NCBI GenBank assembly: GCA_903882805.1
Contig: CAIRYK010000009.1
Span: 39,988-103,987 of the forward strand
Source of the DNA: an uncultured Bacteroidota bacterium
GTDB taxonomy: Bacteria > Bacteroidota > Bacteroidia > Chitinophagales > Chitinophagaceae
Length of the DNA stretch: 64,000 nt
Reading direction: 5' to 3'
How positions within the stretch are numbered: the stretch's first letter is position 1; each line of letters starts with the position of its first letter. The translations under genes and the position numbers were made by a program. The notes under the pieces were generated by a model. The model made no database searches, was not told the DNA's origin, and worked only from the letters and a program-made list of their open reading frames with translations. Positions 1-9,254 of this stretch are shown here, in pieces.

Positions 1-893
1 GGAAAGATCCTGAATTACAGGATCAACTAACCCAGATGTATGTACCGGCTGAGTTATCAGGTTGGGGAGAAAAACGCGTTGATGCAAAAGGACTGAAGTA
101 TCATTATACTTCATTCGATTACAATGCAGCAGCTATGCACCCTACAGAATCTGAAATTAAGTTTGTGAACGATTTCGTAGTGCCAATTTATCCTGATACT
201 ACCGTTTGGGTACGTCAGTTCAACTACGCATACAACGAGCCTATAGCGCGCCAGTACTTCTGGTTTCAGGGCTTCAACAGATACCCTGTTGTGGGCGTTA
301 ACTGGAAGCAAACAAAGGCATTCTGCGATTGGCGTACACGCTATTGGCAGTCTGACCGCGAAAAACAAAAGTTTTATTTCGAAGGCCGCTTCCGCTTGCC
401 ATCAGAGCAAGAGTGGGAATATGCAGCTCGCGGCGGTCGTAATGAGTCTCCTTACCCATGGGGCGGTCCGTACATCATCAACAAGAAAGGATGTTATTTG
501 GCCAACTTCAAACCACAGCGCGGCAACTACTCGGCAGATGGCGGTTTGTATACTGTTCCGGTTGATTGGTATGCGGCAAACGACTATGGTTTGAAAAATA
601 TGTCGGGCAATGTTTCTGAGTGGACTGAGTCAGCATTCTTTGGCGGTTCTTATAATCAGCAAGCAGATATCAACCCATTGGTTATATATAACGTGCAGGC
701 AAATGAAGCAAGAGATAAGCCATATTTGGCCCGCAAAGTGGTAAGAGGCGGAAGTTGGAGAGATGTATCGTACTACTTGCAGGTAAGCACCAGAGATTAC
801 GAATATCAGGACACTTCAAAAGCATACATAGGATTCCGTTGCGTGTACACCCAGATCGCTCCTGCTTTGACTAACAGAAGACCAATCCGTTAA
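1..893 (+). CDS. gldK: GldK, T9SS/gliding lipoprotein (C-terminal part, 5' end outside window)
   Basis: The frame is open from the first bases, so only the C-terminal ~297 residues are present; the ATG at 36 is internal. The visible part is a formylglycine-generating-enzyme-like (SUMF1/FGE-sulfatase) domain: RLPSEQEWEYAARGG, NMSGNVSEWTES, KVVRGGSWRD and a terminal IGFRCV are family signatures. In GldK this fold is structural, not catalytic: GldK is an outer-membrane lipoprotein that forms the periplasmic ring of the type IX secretion system with GldN. Identity is fixed by the gldL, gldM and gldN genes that follow in order, with a 59-nt gap to gldL. The lipoprotein signal cannot be seen here. 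Confidence 0.95.
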   Translation, partial: KDPELQDQLTQMYVPAELSGWGEKRVDAKGLKYHYTSFDYNAAAMHPTESEIKFVNDFVVPIYPDTTVWVRQFNYAYNEPIARQYFWFQGFNRYPVVGVNWKQTKAFCDWRTRYWQSDREKQKFYFEGRFRLPSEQEWEYAARGGRNESPYPWGGPYIINKKGCYLANFKPQRGNYSADGGLYTVPVDWYAANDYGLKNMSGNVSEWTESAFFGGSYNQQADINPLVIYNVQANEARDKPYLARKVVRGGSWRDVSYYLQVSTRDYEYQDTSKAYIGFRCVYTQIAPALTNRRPIR

Positions 894-952
894 TAAGTTA
901 CAAAAAATAACACAAACCTTTTTAATAAACAAAGAAAGAAAAATCAGCTAAA

Positions 953-1792
953 ATGAATCCAATAGCACTGTTTTTTGAAACCGACAAAGGCAAGTACCTG
1001 AAAAATCTGATCATTGGTCTTGGAGCCTCTGTTGTATTGATGGGTGCCCTTTTTAAAATTCAACACTGGCCCGGAGCAAGCGTAATGCTTACAACTGGTA
1101 TGCTTGTTGAGGCGTTTATCTTTGCGCTGCTCGGTTTGTTACCCCCTCACCACGACTACTATTGGGAAAGATTCTATCCAGATATCACTGAGAATCCGCA
1201 CGTAGAAGCACATCGTAAAGGCATCAAATTGAACGCTGCAAAACATGGCGCTGACGGCACAAAACCAGGCGATTCTCCAATGAAGTCATTGGATAAAATG
1301 CTTGAGGAAGCCTCAATCAATACGCCAAACCTGAAGAAGCTGAATGAGAATTTCCAAAACTTCAGCAAAGTAGCAAGTCAGATGAAAGATATGTCTGAAG
1401 TAGCTGCATCAACAGGAGCATATTCTCAGAGCGCACGTGAAGCAGCAACTGCTTTAGGCGAAATGAAACAAACGTTCCAGGGCGCAACCAAAACAATGAC
1501 AGCTTTTAACAGCGCAGCAGACGATACAACTAAATTCCACCAACAGGTTGTCGTTCTTTCTAAAAATCTGGGTACTTTGAACCAGATATATGAAGTAGAA
1601 CTTTCTGATGCCAACAACCACCTGAAAGCTATGAACAAATTCTATAGCAATCTGGTTAATGCATCTGAAGCTATGGCTTCAAGTGCAACTGATGCGAACA
1701 AGGCTAAAGAACAAATTGGCCTGCTTGCTAAAAACCTGAGCGTTCTGAATTCAGTATATGGCAATATGCTAACTGCTATGCAGGGTCGTTAA
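953..1792 (+). CDS. gldL: GldL, T9SS inner-membrane motor subunit
   Basis: 279 residues. Two transmembrane helices lie close to the N-terminus (about residues 18-36 and 43-63), joined by the short FKIQHWPGA turn typical of GldL; the rest is a soluble, probably cytoplasmic, helical domain rich in Ala, Ser and Asn. GldL with GldM forms the proton-driven motor that powers type IX secretion and gliding. A glutamate inside the second helix (E53, in MLVEAFIFALLG) corresponds to the buried acidic residue that the family uses in proton transfer. It follows gldK by 59 nt and precedes gldM by 56 nt, with no terminator between them, so the four gld genes are read as one operon. Confidence 0.96.
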   Translation: MNPIALFFETDKGKYLKNLIIGLGASVVLMGALFKIQHWPGASVMLTTGMLVEAFIFALLGLLPPHHDYYWERFYPDITENPHVEAHRKGIKLNAAKHGADGTKPGDSPMKSLDKMLEEASINTPNLKKLNENFQNFSKVASQMKDMSEVAASTGAYSQSAREAATALGEMKQTFQGATKTMTAFNSAADDTTKFHQQVVVLSKNLGTLNQIYEVELSDANNHLKAMNKFYSNLVNASEAMASSATDANKAKEQIGLLAKNLSVLNSVYGNMLTAMQGR

Positions 1793-1848
1793 TTCAGATT
1801 TAAGTTGTAGGTGAAACAATTAATTATAATCAAAGTAAAAGCTAGATA

Positions 1849-3417
1849 ATGTCTATACCTAAAGAGCCGCGACAGATAATGATCAACCTGATGTATCTGG
1901 TGTTGACAGCCCTGTTGGCCCTAAATGTATCAAATGAGATCCTCAACGCCTTCAAGGTGCTTGCCAAGGGCATCAGTGATTCGAACGTGTCTATCGATAG
2001 AAAGACGACAGAGGTTTATGAGCAGATCAAAGAGAATGAAAAGCTCCCAGGTCAGGCAGATAAAGTTCGCCCGTACAGAATGAAAGCTGATGAAGTGGTT
2101 TTGAAATGTAACGAAGTAATGAAGTACTTTGATACATGGAAAGAGCGTATTGTTGCTAAATCTGGCGGACGTACAGAAGATGGTTCTATCAAAGCAGAGG
2201 GCGACATTGATGCAACAACATCATTGTTGGTTGAGCAGAAAGGCGGCGACACCATGAGACAGAAAATCACCGAACTGAGAAGGTTTATGTTGGAGTCTGT
2301 ATTGCCTAAAGATTCTGGTTTGATTAGCCCATTGATGCCATTGCGCATAGAGTCTGTGAAAAAATCAGAACACAATCCTACAGGCGATTGGAACATTGGA
2401 TATTTCGAACACATGCCTACAGTGGCGGCTATAGCAATGTTCTCTAAGTTTCAGAACGACGTTCGCAGCAGTGAAGCATTGGTGATTGCAAAGTTGTATG
2501 AAGAAGCGCACTTGAAAGACGTGAAATTTGATACTTTGGCTGCAGTTGCGGTACCAAAAACAAGTTATGCGCTTGCCGGCGATAAAATAGAAGCTTCTAT
2601 TCTGTTGGCTGCCTTCAACAAAGGCAACAAGCCAACTGTAAATATTCAACAAGGCGGCGGCTCGAAAAAAGAACCAGTAAATGGAGTAGTTCCATGGGAA
2701 ACTATTGCAACCGGTACAGGATTGCAGACAGTGAAAGGAACCATAACACTTAACAATGGAGATGAGCAAATAGTTAGAAACTGGATGTTCGAATACATGG
2801 TTGGTACTACGGGCGCTTCATTGCAGTTGGATAAGATGAACGTATTTTACATTGGCGTACCAAATCCTGTTACTGTTGCTGCTGCCGGTTATTCTGTAGA
2901 AGACGTTTCTCTTGCAATTCCAAACTCAAAGGCAGAACCAGATGCTGAAAAAGGCAAGGGGCATTACAACATCTTTGTTGATAAAGTTGGTACTGTTGAC
3001 GTAGCGATCAATGCAAAGACAAAAGAAGGTCCTGTAAAGCAGGTAGGAAAAATGACAGTACGTGTTAAACGTATCCCCGATCCTGTTGCTCAGGTAATGG
3101 GCCAGTCTTCAGGCGGTATGTCCGCATCAACTTTCAGAGCCCAAATCGCTCCTGCGGCAGTTCTTAAAGATTTCGAATTCGATACACGTTTCCAGATTGT
3201 TTCTTTCTCTTTCTACATGCTTCCTAAAGGTAAGGACATTGTAGGCCCTTATGATGTTAAGAACCCATTGGGTTGCCGTTTCGACCAGAACAAAGATGTT
3301 GAAAAGGCGATTAAAATGGCAAAAGCTGGCGACAGAATAATCATTGAAGAAATTAAGGCAGTAGGACCAGATAAGACACCAAGAAAGTTGAATGGTATTC
3401 TATTGACACTAAATTAG
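1849..3417 (+). CDS. gldM: GldM, T9SS periplasm-spanning motor shaft
   Basis: 522 residues. A single N-terminal transmembrane helix (about residues 9-30, after the IPKEPRQ start typical of the family) is followed by a long periplasmic part: a helical domain, then beta domains. The end of the third domain carries VRVKRIPDPVAQVMG, and the last domain contains FEFDTRFQIVSFSFYM and GDRIIIEEIKAVGPD. GldM dimers bridge the inner-membrane motor (with GldL) to the GldK/GldN ring and transmit torque. The gene is 27 nt upstream of gldN. Its last two domains are the reference for the orphan GldM-like protein at 53168-53923. Confidence 0.96.
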   Translation: MSIPKEPRQIMINLMYLVLTALLALNVSNEILNAFKVLAKGISDSNVSIDRKTTEVYEQIKENEKLPGQADKVRPYRMKADEVVLKCNEVMKYFDTWKERIVAKSGGRTEDGSIKAEGDIDATTSLLVEQKGGDTMRQKITELRRFMLESVLPKDSGLISPLMPLRIESVKKSEHNPTGDWNIGYFEHMPTVAAIAMFSKFQNDVRSSEALVIAKLYEEAHLKDVKFDTLAAVAVPKTSYALAGDKIEASILLAAFNKGNKPTVNIQQGGGSKKEPVNGVVPWETIATGTGLQTVKGTITLNNGDEQIVRNWMFEYMVGTTGASLQLDKMNVFYIGVPNPVTVAAAGYSVEDVSLAIPNSKAEPDAEKGKGHYNIFVDKVGTVDVAINAKTKEGPVKQVGKMTVRVKRIPDPVAQVMGQSSGGMSASTFRAQIAPAAVLKDFEFDTRFQIVSFSFYMLPKGKDIVGPYDVKNPLGCRFDQNKDVEKAIKMAKAGDRIIIEEIKAVGPDKTPRKLNGILLTLN

Positions 3418-3444
3418 TAAACTAAGTAAAAAATTGAAAAGGAT

Positions 3445-4383
3445 ATGACCATCCCAAATTCATTTAGATTAACATTATCTGCAGTATTATTGTTTACGGG
3501 TTCATTTGCGTTTGCTCAGACTCCCGGATCTACAACAAGAACGTCTGATGCGGGTACCTCAGATCCAGCCCTTACCAAGCCAGCTGATGGCGTTAAGGAT
3601 GGTTGGCAAAAGTCTCTAACATCAGATGGTGCATGGGATAGAGTGTCTCATTTTACTATGCCCATTCCTTGGCAGCATATTCGTGAGGACGATATCCTTT
3701 GGAAAAAGAGAGTTTGGCGCGAGATTGATATTCGTGAGAAACAAAACGTAGCATTTCGTTATACTGGCGATGAAAATACTGGCGGCGGTATGTTCATAGA
3801 AATTTTGCTCGATGCATTGAAAAGAGGTAAGATCAAAGGCTACAAAGCCATGGTTGATGACCGTTTCAGTTCTGTAATGAGCAAGGATGAGATAATGGAA
3901 ACAACAGCTGGTAAAACAGATACGCTGATAGTAACAGATCCTATCACAGGAAGTGAGGTTACAAAAATCACTACTCGTGACTTCAATCCTGAGGATATTA
4001 CGAAGTACAGAATCAAGGAAGACTGGATTTTCGACCGCAACCAGGGTCAGATGGTTGTGCGTATTGCGGGTCTAGCTCCAATTATTGACCTATACAACGA
4101 TCAGCACGTGTACATCGGTTCTAAACCAATGTTCTGGCTATATTATCCCGATATTCGCGGTCTGTTGGCTCAATACGAAGTTGTGAACCCACAAAACGAT
4201 ATAGCTCGTTACACTTGGGACGAATTCTTCGAAAGCCGTCAGTTTGCAAGCAAGATTACCAAGGTTAGCAATCCATTCCAGCAAGAATTCAAAGAGCGCC
4301 TCAACCCAATGGAGTCGCTTTATGAAAGCCAACATGCAGCTGAAGAGATCTTCAATAAAGAGCATGATATGTGGGTTTACTAA
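3445..4383 (+). CDS. gldN: GldN, T9SS periplasmic ring protein
   Basis: 312 residues with a signal peptide (about residues 1-25, cut after SFAFAQ). Family signatures are the DDILWKKRVWREIDIREKQN segment near residue 82, the DTLIVTDPITGSE strand at 159-171 and KYRIKEDWIFDR just after it. GldN pairs with GldK in the outer-membrane-associated ring of the type IX secretion system. It is the last gene of gldKLMN; a perfect 15-bp hairpin terminator begins 31 nt after its stop codon. The DT..I.DP.TG.E strand recurs in two other proteins of this window (see findings). Confidence 0.95.
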   Translation: MTIPNSFRLTLSAVLLFTGSFAFAQTPGSTTRTSDAGTSDPALTKPADGVKDGWQKSLTSDGAWDRVSHFTMPIPWQHIREDDILWKKRVWREIDIREKQNVAFRYTGDENTGGGMFIEILLDALKRGKIKGYKAMVDDRFSSVMSKDEIMETTAGKTDTLIVTDPITGSEVTKITTRDFNPEDITKYRIKEDWIFDRNQGQMVVRIAGLAPIIDLYNDQHVYIGSKPMFWLYYPDIRGLLAQYEVVNPQNDIARYTWDEFFESRQFASKITKVSNPFQQEFKERLNPMESLYESQHAAEEIFNKEHDMWVY

Positions 4384-4414
4384 TACCGCATATTCTAGTA
4401 AAATACTACTAAAA

Positions 4415-4450
4415 GTAAAAGAGCCCTCCAATACCGGAGGGCTCTTTTAC
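4415..4450. terminator. Bidirectional terminator after gldN
   Basis: Perfect 15-bp inverted repeat (4415-4429 with 4436-4450) around a 6-nt loop, with A-runs on the left arm and T-runs on the right arm. It separates gldN from the convergent gene ending at 4477 and can serve both strands. Confidence 0.9.
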
Positions 4451-4476
4451 TTGTGATGTAACTAATATGCCAATAC

Positions 4477-5532
4477 CTACCTATTCCCAATATACTGTTC
4501 TAATTCATTTTTTATTACAGACAACGGAGATGCGATTGCGTTGATATACTGAATATTACCTTCCTGATCGTTTTTAATTGAAAACTGTATTCCGCTTGCC
4601 TCACTCTGTATGGCATTAACCATGTACTTATCCTGTATGGTATCATATACCACATAAGGAGCTCCAGATGAGCCAAAACGGAAATAGCCTTTTATCAGGT
4701 ATCGGTATCCCTCGAGCAGATAGTTGCCGCCAACATCATCTATAAATACATTGAAATGATCAAGCATCCCCTCAATTTTCGCTTCGTTTAGTAGTCTGCC
4801 TGTAGGGTAGGTGGGGGAGCTTTGTAAGCAACTTAACTTATCGACTGTTTCATCAAGAAAATCATAGTTAACATCGAGATGAGGAATTTTATCTAGTATT
4901 TCTTTTGGCGCATTCACTGTGCGATATAATGCAATATCGGCTCCGTAGAATGCTTTTACCAATTCTACTTCCACCAGGAAGGTATGCTTATGTATTGCAG
5001 GTTCGTACATAATGTGGCTTGCATCAAATTGTAGCGTTAATCCCGGGTCGTTGTAAAAAAGGTTATTCTTGAAGTGCAATACAAGGTACGGTCTGCATAT
5101 TTTTTTCGCAGCGAGTGTTGCCCAGCGTGTGTCGAAACGTTTTTGTTTTAGAATGTTCGTTATTGTTTGCAGATGTGTTTGGTCGTTGGTATTTAGGTAG
5201 CGTTTATGAGTGTAATCGTCTACAAAGTAATGTTGATCTAAAAATCTATTCTGCGATCCATCGAGTTTCGAAAAAATTTCTTTCTTGTATATTTCCTCAT
5301 CTATCGACCGAAAGTATCCTGCCTGTAGCCGGAGGTTGTGCGCTACGCTAAGAAAGTAGCCATTACCAATATGGAAAGCGCAGATGTTGTTCTCGAAAGT
5401 GCGTTTAAGTGGATCATTAGCATCATACGACCACATAATTCTTTGCAATGGCGATGTTTGCTCATTGATCAGCGCTTGTTTTTTACCGATCATATCGCCG
5501 CCCTGTTTGTTAATATCGAGGTGTAAAAACAT
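4477..5532 (-). CDS. Trypsin-like serine protease, probably cytoplasmic
   Basis: 351 residues, without signal peptide or membrane segment. A chymotrypsin-fold catalytic triad is legible: His65 in GYFLSVAHN, Asp199 in GADIALY and Ser289 in GSSGAP, the classic GxSGxP site. The spacing between His and Asp (134 residues) is long, with a charged insert at about 70-150. Overall I do not recognise a named family; it reads as a stand-alone trypsin-like peptidase. It converges on gldN and shares its terminator, so it is not part of the gld operon. The start at 5532 is the first ATG; a second Met lies at residue 14. Substrate unknown. Confidence 0.7.
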   Translation of the reverse strand: MFLHLDINKQGGDMIGKKQALINEQTSPLQRIMWSYDANDPLKRTFENNICAFHIGNGYFLSVAHNLRLQAGYFRSIDEEIYKKEIFSKLDGSQNRFLDQHYFVDDYTHKRYLNTNDQTHLQTITNILKQKRFDTRWATLAAKKICRPYLVLHFKNNLFYNDPGLTLQFDASHIMYEPAIHKHTFLVEVELVKAFYGADIALYRTVNAPKEILDKIPHLDVNYDFLDETVDKLSCLQSSPTYPTGRLLNEAKIEGMLDHFNVFIDDVGGNYLLEGYRYLIKGYFRFGSSGAPYVVYDTIQDKYMVNAIQSEASGIQFSIKNDQEGNIQYINAIASPLSVIKNELEQYIGNR

Positions 5533-5635
5533 GAATTGCTATTTTAATGGATGTTACTGTGAAATTACTCAATTGTCGTGACTATTAATAATGATGCCTA
5601 GGGCAATATATGGAGCTTGTGTTTGCACTCAGGTG

Positions 5636-5665
5636 TTGAATACCCGAAAATATTGTTGATTTTTG
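5636..5665 (+). promoter_or_regulatory. Possible promoter of ribD
   Basis: TTG at 5636-5638, a 19-nt spacer, then GATTTTTG at 5658-5665, one mismatch from the Bacteroidota -7 consensus TAnnTTTG. A start site just downstream would give a leader of about 16 nt before the GTG at 5685. No FMN riboswitch was recognised in this short interval. Confidence 0.35.
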
Positions 5666-5684
5666 CAAGAATAAACAGATCTTA

Positions 5685-6752
5685 GTGGAGCAAGACTATA
5701 TGAAGCGTTGCCTACAAATGGCAGAGATGGCAAAAGGTAATACTAGCCCAAACCCACTGGTAGGCGCTGTACTTGTATTCGATGCCAGAATAATTGGCGA
5801 GGGTTATCACCATCACTACGGCGGTAATCATGCCGAGGTGGATTGCCTTTTGTCGGTGAAAGAATCAGATAGACACTTAATACCATTGAGTACGATGTTT
5901 GTGAGCCTTGAGCCATGCGCGCATTTTGGATTAACCCCTCCTTGTGCAGTGCGATTGGTAGAGGAAAAAGTAAAAAAAGTAGTTATTGCTAACATTGATC
6001 CATTTTGCAAGGTCAGTGGCAGAGGAATTGAGCTATTGCAGCAAGGAGGGATTGAAATTGAAGTTGGCGACCAGGCTAAAGAAGGGTTGTGGTTGAATCG
6101 TAGGTTTTTTTGTTTTCACACAAAGCGCAGGCCCTATATAACGCTAAAATGGGCGCAGACAGCCGATGGCTATATAGCCCCGCCCGATAGAAGCAGGCAG
6201 CAGATAACCGGAAAATTAGCACAGAAACTTGTGCATAAATGGCGCACAGAGGAAGCGGCTATAATGGTGGGTACAACCACCGCTATCAACGACGATCCAC
6301 AGCTTACAGCGCGCCTATGGCATGGCCAACAACCCCTGCGGATAGTATTGGACAGGAAGTTGCAAATAGACAAAGGGCATAAACTATTTGACTGTAGCGC
6401 AGATACCTGGGTGGTTAATGACCAAAAAGAAGGTAACGATAGAAACATAAGGTACGTGCTTATTGAGTTTACCGAGGATTTGTTGCCACGGCTGCTTGCA
6501 AAGCTATATGAAGCAAAAAAGCTATCGCTTATAGTAGAAGGTGGCGAACAGTTGCTCAGTTCGTTTATTGCTGCTGGTTTGTGGGATGAATCGCGGGTTT
6601 TTACAGGGATTGGCACTATGGGAAACGGCATAGCGGCGCCAGAGCTTACTAATGCCCGTGTAGCTTTTAGTACAGCGTTAGGGGCAGATTTGCTGCATGT
6701 TTCAGTAAATCGCGAAAGCGCCTATGCGTATGTGCCAGGTATGGCGCTATAG
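5685..6752 (+). CDS. ribD: RibD, bifunctional riboflavin biosynthesis deaminase/reductase
   Basis: 355 residues. Two domains: an N-terminal cytidine-deaminase-like zinc domain (about 1-145) with NTSPNPLVGAVLV, the zinc-binding HAE in GGNHAEVDCL and the second zinc motif EPCAHFGLTPPC; and a C-terminal dihydrofolate-reductase-like domain (about 150-355) beginning at RRPYITLKWAQTADGYIA. It deaminates 2,5-diamino-6-ribosylamino-pyrimidinone phosphate and then reduces the ribose side chain. The GTG at 5685 is chosen because it retains the EQDYMKRCLQMA helix that starts RibD proteins; the ATG at 5700 would cut into it. It stands alone, without other rib genes. Confidence 0.95.
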   Translation: MEQDYMKRCLQMAEMAKGNTSPNPLVGAVLVFDARIIGEGYHHHYGGNHAEVDCLLSVKESDRHLIPLSTMFVSLEPCAHFGLTPPCAVRLVEEKVKKVVIANIDPFCKVSGRGIELLQQGGIEIEVGDQAKEGLWLNRRFFCFHTKRRPYITLKWAQTADGYIAPPDRSRQQITGKLAQKLVHKWRTEEAAIMVGTTTAINDDPQLTARLWHGQQPLRIVLDRKLQIDKGHKLFDCSADTWVVNDQKEGNDRNIRYVLIEFTEDLLPRLLAKLYEAKKLSLIVEGGEQLLSSFIAAGLWDESRVFTGIGTMGNGIAAPELTNARVAFSTALGADLLHVSVNRESAYAYVPGMAL

Positions 6753-6855
6753 GAATAGATAATTGTATCGTTACACTACTATCGGGAAGGTAGTTGTATT
6801 ATTGTGCAGTTTGTAGTCGTACAAACGTTGCAAATGCCGATAGTAAATTTAAAAG

Positions 6856-7725
6856 ATGATATACCTACTACTTACCATACTACTCAATGTTGTTATTTCA
6901 GTTATCATAAAGCTATTTAGCCGGTACGATATCAATGCGCTTCAAGCTATTGTGGCCAACTACGTAGTGTGCGTATTAACGGGTAGTATTTTCATAGGTA
7001 GTTCTCCTTTTACTGGGTCAGCATTTAGTAGCGACTGGTTTCCGTGGTCGTTGGTTATGGGCGCGGGATTTATTGGCATTTTCAATTTGATGGCTTACTG
7101 CACCCGTATAGATGGTATTACTACTACCACAATTTCCAATAAACTATCGCTGGTAATTCCAGTGGTGTTTTCTCTAATTATATACCACGAACAAGCAGGT
7201 ATCTGGAAAATCGCAGGTATTGTGTTGGCTTTTCCTGCCGTTTACCTTACATCGAGGGTTAAGGGGGAAGATAATAAGCCACAAAACTTGTTTTGGCCGG
7301 CAATCTTGTTTTTGGGCAGCGGCACGCTTGATACACTGATGAACTATGTGCAGCAGCATTATCTTGCCGCCCCAGCCGATCAGGCATTGTATACTGTGTT
7401 CTGCTTTTCTATGGCTGGCGCCATAGGCGTTACTATAATAGCAATAATGGTAATGCTGAAAAGGATAAAGCTTCATTGGCGCAACCTTATAGCAGGTATT
7501 TGCCTAGGTATACCCAATTACTTTTCTATATACTACTTTATCCGCGCGCTCAACAGCGATTTTCTACAAAGTTCAGCTTCAATTCCGGTAATGAACATTG
7601 GCATTTTGGTAGCATCGTCGCTTACCGCTTTGCTCATGTTCAAAGAAAAAGCAAATATCCAGCGGTATACCGGCCTTGCTTTATCTATTATAGCCATACT
7701 ACTCATCGCTTTCGGCGATAAATAG
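6856..7725 (+). CDS. EamA/DMT-family membrane transporter
   Basis: 289 residues, almost entirely hydrophobic, with about ten predicted transmembrane helices in two repeats of five, the architecture of EamA-type drug/metabolite transporters. Helix 1 begins at the first residue (MIYLLLTILLNVVISVIIKLF) and the last helix ends close to the C-terminus (LALSIIAILLIAFGDK). Substrate cannot be inferred; relatives export amino acids or other small metabolites. The gene lies 103 nt after ribD and converges on rpoN; an inverted repeat spans its last codons and stop. Confidence 0.85.
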   Translation: MIYLLLTILLNVVISVIIKLFSRYDINALQAIVANYVVCVLTGSIFIGSSPFTGSAFSSDWFPWSLVMGAGFIGIFNLMAYCTRIDGITTTTISNKLSLVIPVVFSLIIYHEQAGIWKIAGIVLAFPAVYLTSRVKGEDNKPQNLFWPAILFLGSGTLDTLMNYVQQHYLAAPADQALYTVFCFSMAGAIGVTIIAIMVMLKRIKLHWRNLIAGICLGIPNYFSIYYFIRALNSDFLQSSASIPVMNIGILVASSLTALLMFKEKANIQRYTGLALSIIAILLIAFGDK

Positions 7726-7739
7726 TATGGCTATAATAG
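7685..7739. terminator. Inverted repeat overlapping the end of the EamA gene
   Basis: Perfect 17-bp inverted repeat (7685-7701 with 7723-7739) with a 21-nt loop. The left arm is inside the coding sequence and the right arm contains the TAG stop at 7723-7725. It lies between convergent genes and so probably ends both transcripts, though a T-tract is not obvious. Confidence 0.55.
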
Positions 7740-7754
7740 TATATGAGGTGTGGA

Positions 7755-9254
7755 CTAAAGTTCTTTGCGCAGGCGGGCAACCGGAACGTTGAGCTGCTCG
7801 CGATATTTAGCCACTGTGCGGCGGGCTATGTTGTAGCCTTTCTCTTGTAGCATATCAGTAAGCGCCTCGTCAGATAGTGGTTTGCGCTTGTCTTCTCCTA
7901 CAATAAATTCGTTGAGTATAGTCTTCACTTCGCGCGTCGACACTTCTTCGCCGCTCTCTGTTTGCAACGCTTCAGAGAAGAAGTACTTAAGCTTGTATGT
8001 GCCATATTCAGTTTGCACAAACTTGCTATTGGCCACCCTCGACACTGTAGAGACATCTAGACTGGTAGCCTGTGCAATATCTTTCAATATCATTGGCTTA
8101 AGCGTTGTTTCATCGCCGGTGATAAAAAACTCCTTTTGGAAGTTGAGAATAGCCTGCATTGTATGGTGGAGTGTATGCTGGCGTTGTTTAATAGCGTCTA
8201 TAAACCATTTTGCGCTATCTAGTTTTTGCTTAATAAATATTACTGCTTCTTTCTGGCGTTTATCTTTTTTCTCACTGCGGTCGTAGGCTTTCATCATTTC
8301 CTTATACCCTTCAGAAATGCGCAGGTCGGGCGCATTCTTAGCGTTTAGCGATATTTCCGGAATGCCGTTGTTGTTGTATACAAAGAAGTCGGGAATGATA
8401 TAGCTTTCGGCTTTGTTGAGTACCGCAAATGCCGCGCCTGGCTTTGGGTTTAGCTTGATAATGATGTTGATAACATTCTTAAATCCTTCGTCGTCTAGCC
8501 CCAGATGTTTTTGTATTTTGTCGTAGTGTTTTTTTATAAACTCGTTGAAGTACTTGCCTATTACTTCTATAGCATCGCGTACAGGCTTGCTGTCGTGCAT
8601 GCGCTTCAGTTGCAGCAGCAGGCATTCCTGTAGCGTCCATACACATATACCCGGAGGGTCAAAACTTTGTATTTGGGTAACTAGTCCTGCCAACTCTTCT
8701 TCTGTAGTACTAATGTTTTGCCCAAAAGCCAAATCGTCGACAATTGATGTCATTTCGCGGCGCAGATAGCCATCTTCATCAAGGCTGCCTATTATCTGTT
8801 CTGCAATAGCATGTCTGCGGTCGTCCAGTTCCAGCATTCCCAATTGGTCGAGCAGGTGGTCGTGAAAACTAGTTTCTACCCGCGCTGGAGTCACCTGTCG
8901 CTCGTTGTCGCCGCTGCCATAGTAGTCGTCGCCGTAATCATATCCTCCGCTTTCATCGTCTTCGCGCCTCAAAAAATCGTCAAGGTCTACTTTCTCTGCA
9001 GTATCATTGCTCAGTTCTACTTCCTCCTCGTTGCTTTCGCTGTCTTCGCCATCACCCCGATTTTCTTCAAGTTCGTAGGTGTCTTGTTCGGTATTGTTGT
9101 TTTCCAGTTCAAATTCCAGAGCCGGGTTTTCTTCCAGCTCTTCTTTTATTCGTTCTTCGAGATTGGCAGTAGGAATCTGCAACAATTTCATTAGTTGAAT
9201 TTGTTGCGGAGATAGTTTTTGAAGTAGTTTTTGTTGGTGCGACTGTCTGAGCAT
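7755..9254 (-). CDS. rpoN: RNA polymerase sigma-54 factor RpoN
   Basis: About 499 residues. The N-terminal activator-interacting region I is clear: LRQSHQQKLLQKLSPQQIQLMKLLQIP followed by LEERIKEELEENPALE (glutamine-rich, split here). An acidic region II (about 45-110) follows, then the core-binding domain, a helix-turn-helix segment, and the diagnostic RpoN box ARRTVAKYRE near the C-terminus, which reads the -24 promoter element. The start at 9254 (MLRQSHQQ) is preferred over the upstream ATG at 9278 because family members begin at this helix. Two -7-like boxes on the minus strand (9375-9382 and 9431-9438) may drive it. Confidence 0.95.
   Translation of the reverse strand: MLRQSHQQKLLQKLSPQQIQLMKLLQIPTANLEERIKEELEENPALEFELENNNTEQDTYELEENRGDGEDSESNEEEVELSNDTAEKVDLDDFLRREDDESGGYDYGDDYYGSGDNERQVTPARVETSFHDHLLDQLGMLELDDRRHAIAEQIIGSLDEDGYLRREMTSIVDDLAFGQNISTTEEELAGLVTQIQSFDPPGICVWTLQECLLLQLKRMHDSKPVRDAIEVIGKYFNEFIKKHYDKIQKHLGLDDEGFKNVINIIIKLNPKPGAAFAVLNKAESYIIPDFFVYNNNGIPEISLNAKNAPDLRISEGYKEMMKAYDRSEKKDKRQKEAVIFIKQKLDSAKWFIDAIKQRQHTLHHTMQAILNFQKEFFITGDETTLKPMILKDIAQATSLDVSTVSRVANSKFVQTEYGTYKLKYFFSEALQTESGEEVSTREVKTILNEFIVGEDKRKPLSDEALTDMLQEKGYNIARRTVAKYREQLNVPVARLRKEL

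Noticed and set aside
1..35. Start of gldK at the ATG at 36
   Set aside because: The frame is open upstream to the window edge and the FGE-like domain is already under way, so this ATG is internal.
5533..5684. FMN riboswitch upstream of ribD
   Set aside because: The interval is short and shows none of the conserved RFN element segments; a simple promoter near 5636-5665 is sufficient.
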